From DATELY01 sp040513115 (GTDB lineage: Bacteria; Pseudomonadota; Gammaproteobacteria; Steroidobacterales; Steroidobacteraceae), in assembly GCA_040513115.1 (NCBI GenBank), contig JBEVDW010000540.1, positions 1-51,335 of the forward strand: a DNA stretch of 51,335 nucleotides, read 5' to 3'. The notes under the pieces are model-generated. The model searched no databases and was not told the DNA's origin. It saw nothing but the letters and a program-made list of their open reading frames with translations. Positions 49,852-51,335 of this stretch are shown here, in pieces (the first letter of the stretch is position 1; each line of letters begins with the position of its first letter). Made by a program: the position numbers and the translations under genes.

Positions 49852-50985
49852 CTACTTGGCGAGGTACTCGCGAGCGAGCATGGATTTCTGCAACTCGGTC
49901 GCGCCGGCATAGATGCGCTGCACGCGTGCGGCAGTGAACATGCGCGAGATGGTGGCCTCATGCATGAATCCGGTGCCGCCCCAGAATTGCAGACACGTAT
50001 CCAACACGCGGAATTCCATCTCCGGCAGGAAGATCTTCAGGATGGAGCTATCGCGGTCGGTGAGCTTACCTTCGCGGTACTTGCGAATCGCTTCGTTCAA
50101 CAGCGCACGCCCGAGCGCGATGTCGGTCTCGCAATCGGCCATCTTGAACTGCGTGTTCTGAAAATCGATGAGCCGCTGGCCGAAGATCTGGCGTTGACGC
50201 ACGTAATCGAGGGTGAGGGCAAACGCCGCTTCAGCCGCGCCTTGAGAGCGCGCACAGATTTGCAAGCGATCGAGCGAGATGACGGGCAGGAACATCTTGA
50301 GCCCGTCGCCTTCCTTACCCAGGAGGTTCTCGACCGGCACACGCACATTGTCGAAGAATATCTCCGACGTATCGCCGCCTGGGAACCCCATCGTGGGCAG
50401 CAGCCGGCGCGTCAAACCTGGCGTGTCGCCGGACACGAGAATGACCGACATGCCGCGTCCACGCTGTGTGGGATCGGTCTTGGCCAGCGCGTAGATCAGG
50501 TGCGATTTGTAGCCGTTGGAAATGAAGGTCTTCGAGCCATTGATCACGTAGTGATCGCCATCGCGCACGGCCGTAGTCTTGATCGATGCCGCATCGCTCC
50601 CCGAGCCCGCCTCGGTCAACGCCATGCATTGCACCACTTCTCCGGTCACGACGCGCGGCAACCATTCGCGCTTCTGCTCTTCGTTGCCATAGCGCAGCAT
50701 GAACATCGTGCACATATCGGCATTGAGGCAGGAACCGAGCGTCGATCCGGCCGGCGAACGGCCGAGCTCTTCGGAGACGACGACGATGGCGAGCGGGTCC
50801 GCGCCAGGGCCGCCGTATTCGGGCGGAACGGCGACGCCGAGCAGGCCTGCCCGTCCCGCTGCACGCCAGAATTCATCGTCCGTGCCGTGTTCGAGTTGCT
50901 TCAAACGCGGCTCGACTTCACGCCGGAAGAACGTGCGTGTCGCGTCGCGAAACATCTCGAGCTCTTCGCCGTATGCGCTTTCCAT
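49852..50985 (-). CDS. acyl-CoA dehydrogenase (paralogue 2)
   Basis: This 377-residue protein resembles paralogue 1 along its whole length, from the first residues (SAYGEELEMFRDATRTFFRREVEPRLKQLE) to the last (VQRIYAGATELQKSMLAREY). It has ALTEAGSGSDAASI, YVINGSKTFISNG and DYVRQRQIFGQRL. As in paralogue 1, the MCAD-type Glu position is Ala (IYAGA). The two probably act on different intermediates or steps. It lies 49 bases from the receptor gene that runs off the window and 67 from the P450 gene. Confidence 0.93.
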   Translation of the reverse strand: MESAYGEELEMFRDATRTFFRREVEPRLKQLEHGTDDEFWRAAGRAGLLGVAVPPEYGGPGADPLAIVVVSEELGRSPAGSTLGSCLNADMCTMFMLRYGNEEQKREWLPRVVTGEVVQCMALTEAGSGSDAASIKTTAVRDGDHYVINGSKTFISNGYKSHLIYALAKTDPTQRGRGMSVILVSGDTPGLTRRLLPTMGFPGGDTSEIFFDNVRVPVENLLGKEGDGLKMFLPVISLDRLQICARSQGAAEAAFALTLDYVRQRQIFGQRLIDFQNTQFKMADCETDIALGRALLNEAIRKYREGKLTDRDSSILKIFLPEMEFRVLDTCLQFWGGTGFMHEATISRMFTAARVQRIYAGATELQKSMLAREYLAK

Positions 50986-51034
50986 TGGTTACTGCCTCTA
51001 TAAGTCTTGCTGGTAAAGTCCTGCTCAACTCCGA

Positions 51035-51335
51035 TCAGAAGTGAGCCTCTAACGTCAGCCCATACGTGCGCGGCGCTTGTGGCGAGTACTTCGTGCTCGC
51101 GTTCGTGCTCTGTTGCAGGAACGAGTAGTACTTCTCTTCGGTCAGGTTGTTGCCCCACAGGCGCAAGGCATACTTCTCATCCGCAAAGGATAGACGGATC
51201 GATGCATTGAGCAGATCGTAATCCGGCTGCTCGACGTCTGGGTTGTTGTCCGCATCGAAGAAATAGCTGTCGCTGTGCAGCCAGGAAACCGCCAGATCCG
51301 TCGGTATCGCACCCAGGTCCATACGATAGATGACG
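51035..51335 (-). CDS. TonB-dependent receptor, C-terminal part (cut by window edge)
   Basis: One hundred residues of a beta barrel are visible: DLAVSWLHSDSYFFDADNN, YDLLNASIRLSFADEKYALRLWGNNLTEEKYYSFLQQ, and the end APRTYGLTLEAHF with terminal Phe. The motif NNLTxExYY followed by PRTYGLTLEAHF is typical of the last strands of TonB-dependent receptors, here of the type found in catabolic clusters. The frame is open to the window edge, so the start and plug are outside. As first gene before the acyl-CoA dehydrogenase it probably imports the pathway substrate. Confidence 0.9.
   Translation of the reverse strand, partial: VIYRMDLGAIPTDLAVSWLHSDSYFFDADNNPDVEQPDYDLLNASIRLSFADEKYALRLWGNNLTEEKYYSFLQQSTNASTKYSPQAPRTYGLTLEAHF

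Overview
The window reads as the chromosome of a GC-rich gammaproteobacterium. The order pilU-pilT / yggS-proC-yggT-yggU-DUF4426 matches the Pseudomonas/Xanthomonas-type type IV pilus locus. The many TonB-dependent systems, intergenic repeats and a hydrophobic-substrate catabolic cluster would fit a Steroidobacter-like or Xanthomonadales-like bacterium. The lineage is inferred from gene content only. No rRNA, tRNA, CRISPR array, phage or insertion sequence was seen.

Region 1 (1-9.7 kb) is mostly housekeeping. Three PilT-family retraction ATPases lie on the minus strand, divergent from yggS-proC-yggT-yggU and a DUF4426 lipoprotein. An HU-type DNA-binding protein, a TerB-fold protein, an alpha/beta hydrolase and an ornithine aminotransferase follow. 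Region 2 (9.7-18.9 kb) has a small, apparently decayed two-component pair, a secreted GH3 glucosidase overlapping a giant DUF3683/FAD/Fe-S oxidoreductase, yceH and an MFS transporter. Region 3 (18.9-23.8 kb) is an ECF sigma - FecR - PAP2 phosphatase - TonB-dependent transducer operon.

Region 4 (23.9-29.6 kb) holds small conserved hypotheticals, a perfect CRP-type palindrome, and a cyclic di-GMP-I (GEMM-I) riboswitch in the leader of a 607-residue protein with two SPOR-like domains. rraA and an outer-membrane barrel protein follow. Region 5 (29.8-34.6 kb) is a GH17-GT2 beta-glucan synthase fusion followed by a LuxR-type regulator and a hybrid histidine kinase.

Region 6 (34.6 kb to the end) is a catabolic gene cluster. 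It encodes two SDRs (one without the catalytic Tyr/Lys), a crotonase, an Old Yellow Enzyme, a double CoA-transferase, a membrane desaturase, two paralogous acyl-CoA dehydrogenases, a DUF1214 protein, a sulfotransferase-fold protein, a molybdopterin oxidoreductase, an EthD protein, a P450 and a TonB-dependent receptor cut by the window edge. Together they suggest uptake, oxygenation, CoA activation and beta-oxidation-like breakdown of a hydrophobic, possibly terpenoid or steroid-like, substrate. Three promoter regions of the cluster share the motif TnnATCGAnnGnTCTA. At one of them it sits inside a clear sigma-70 promoter, so the cluster may be one undescribed regulon. Several families of intergenic palindromes are scattered through the window.
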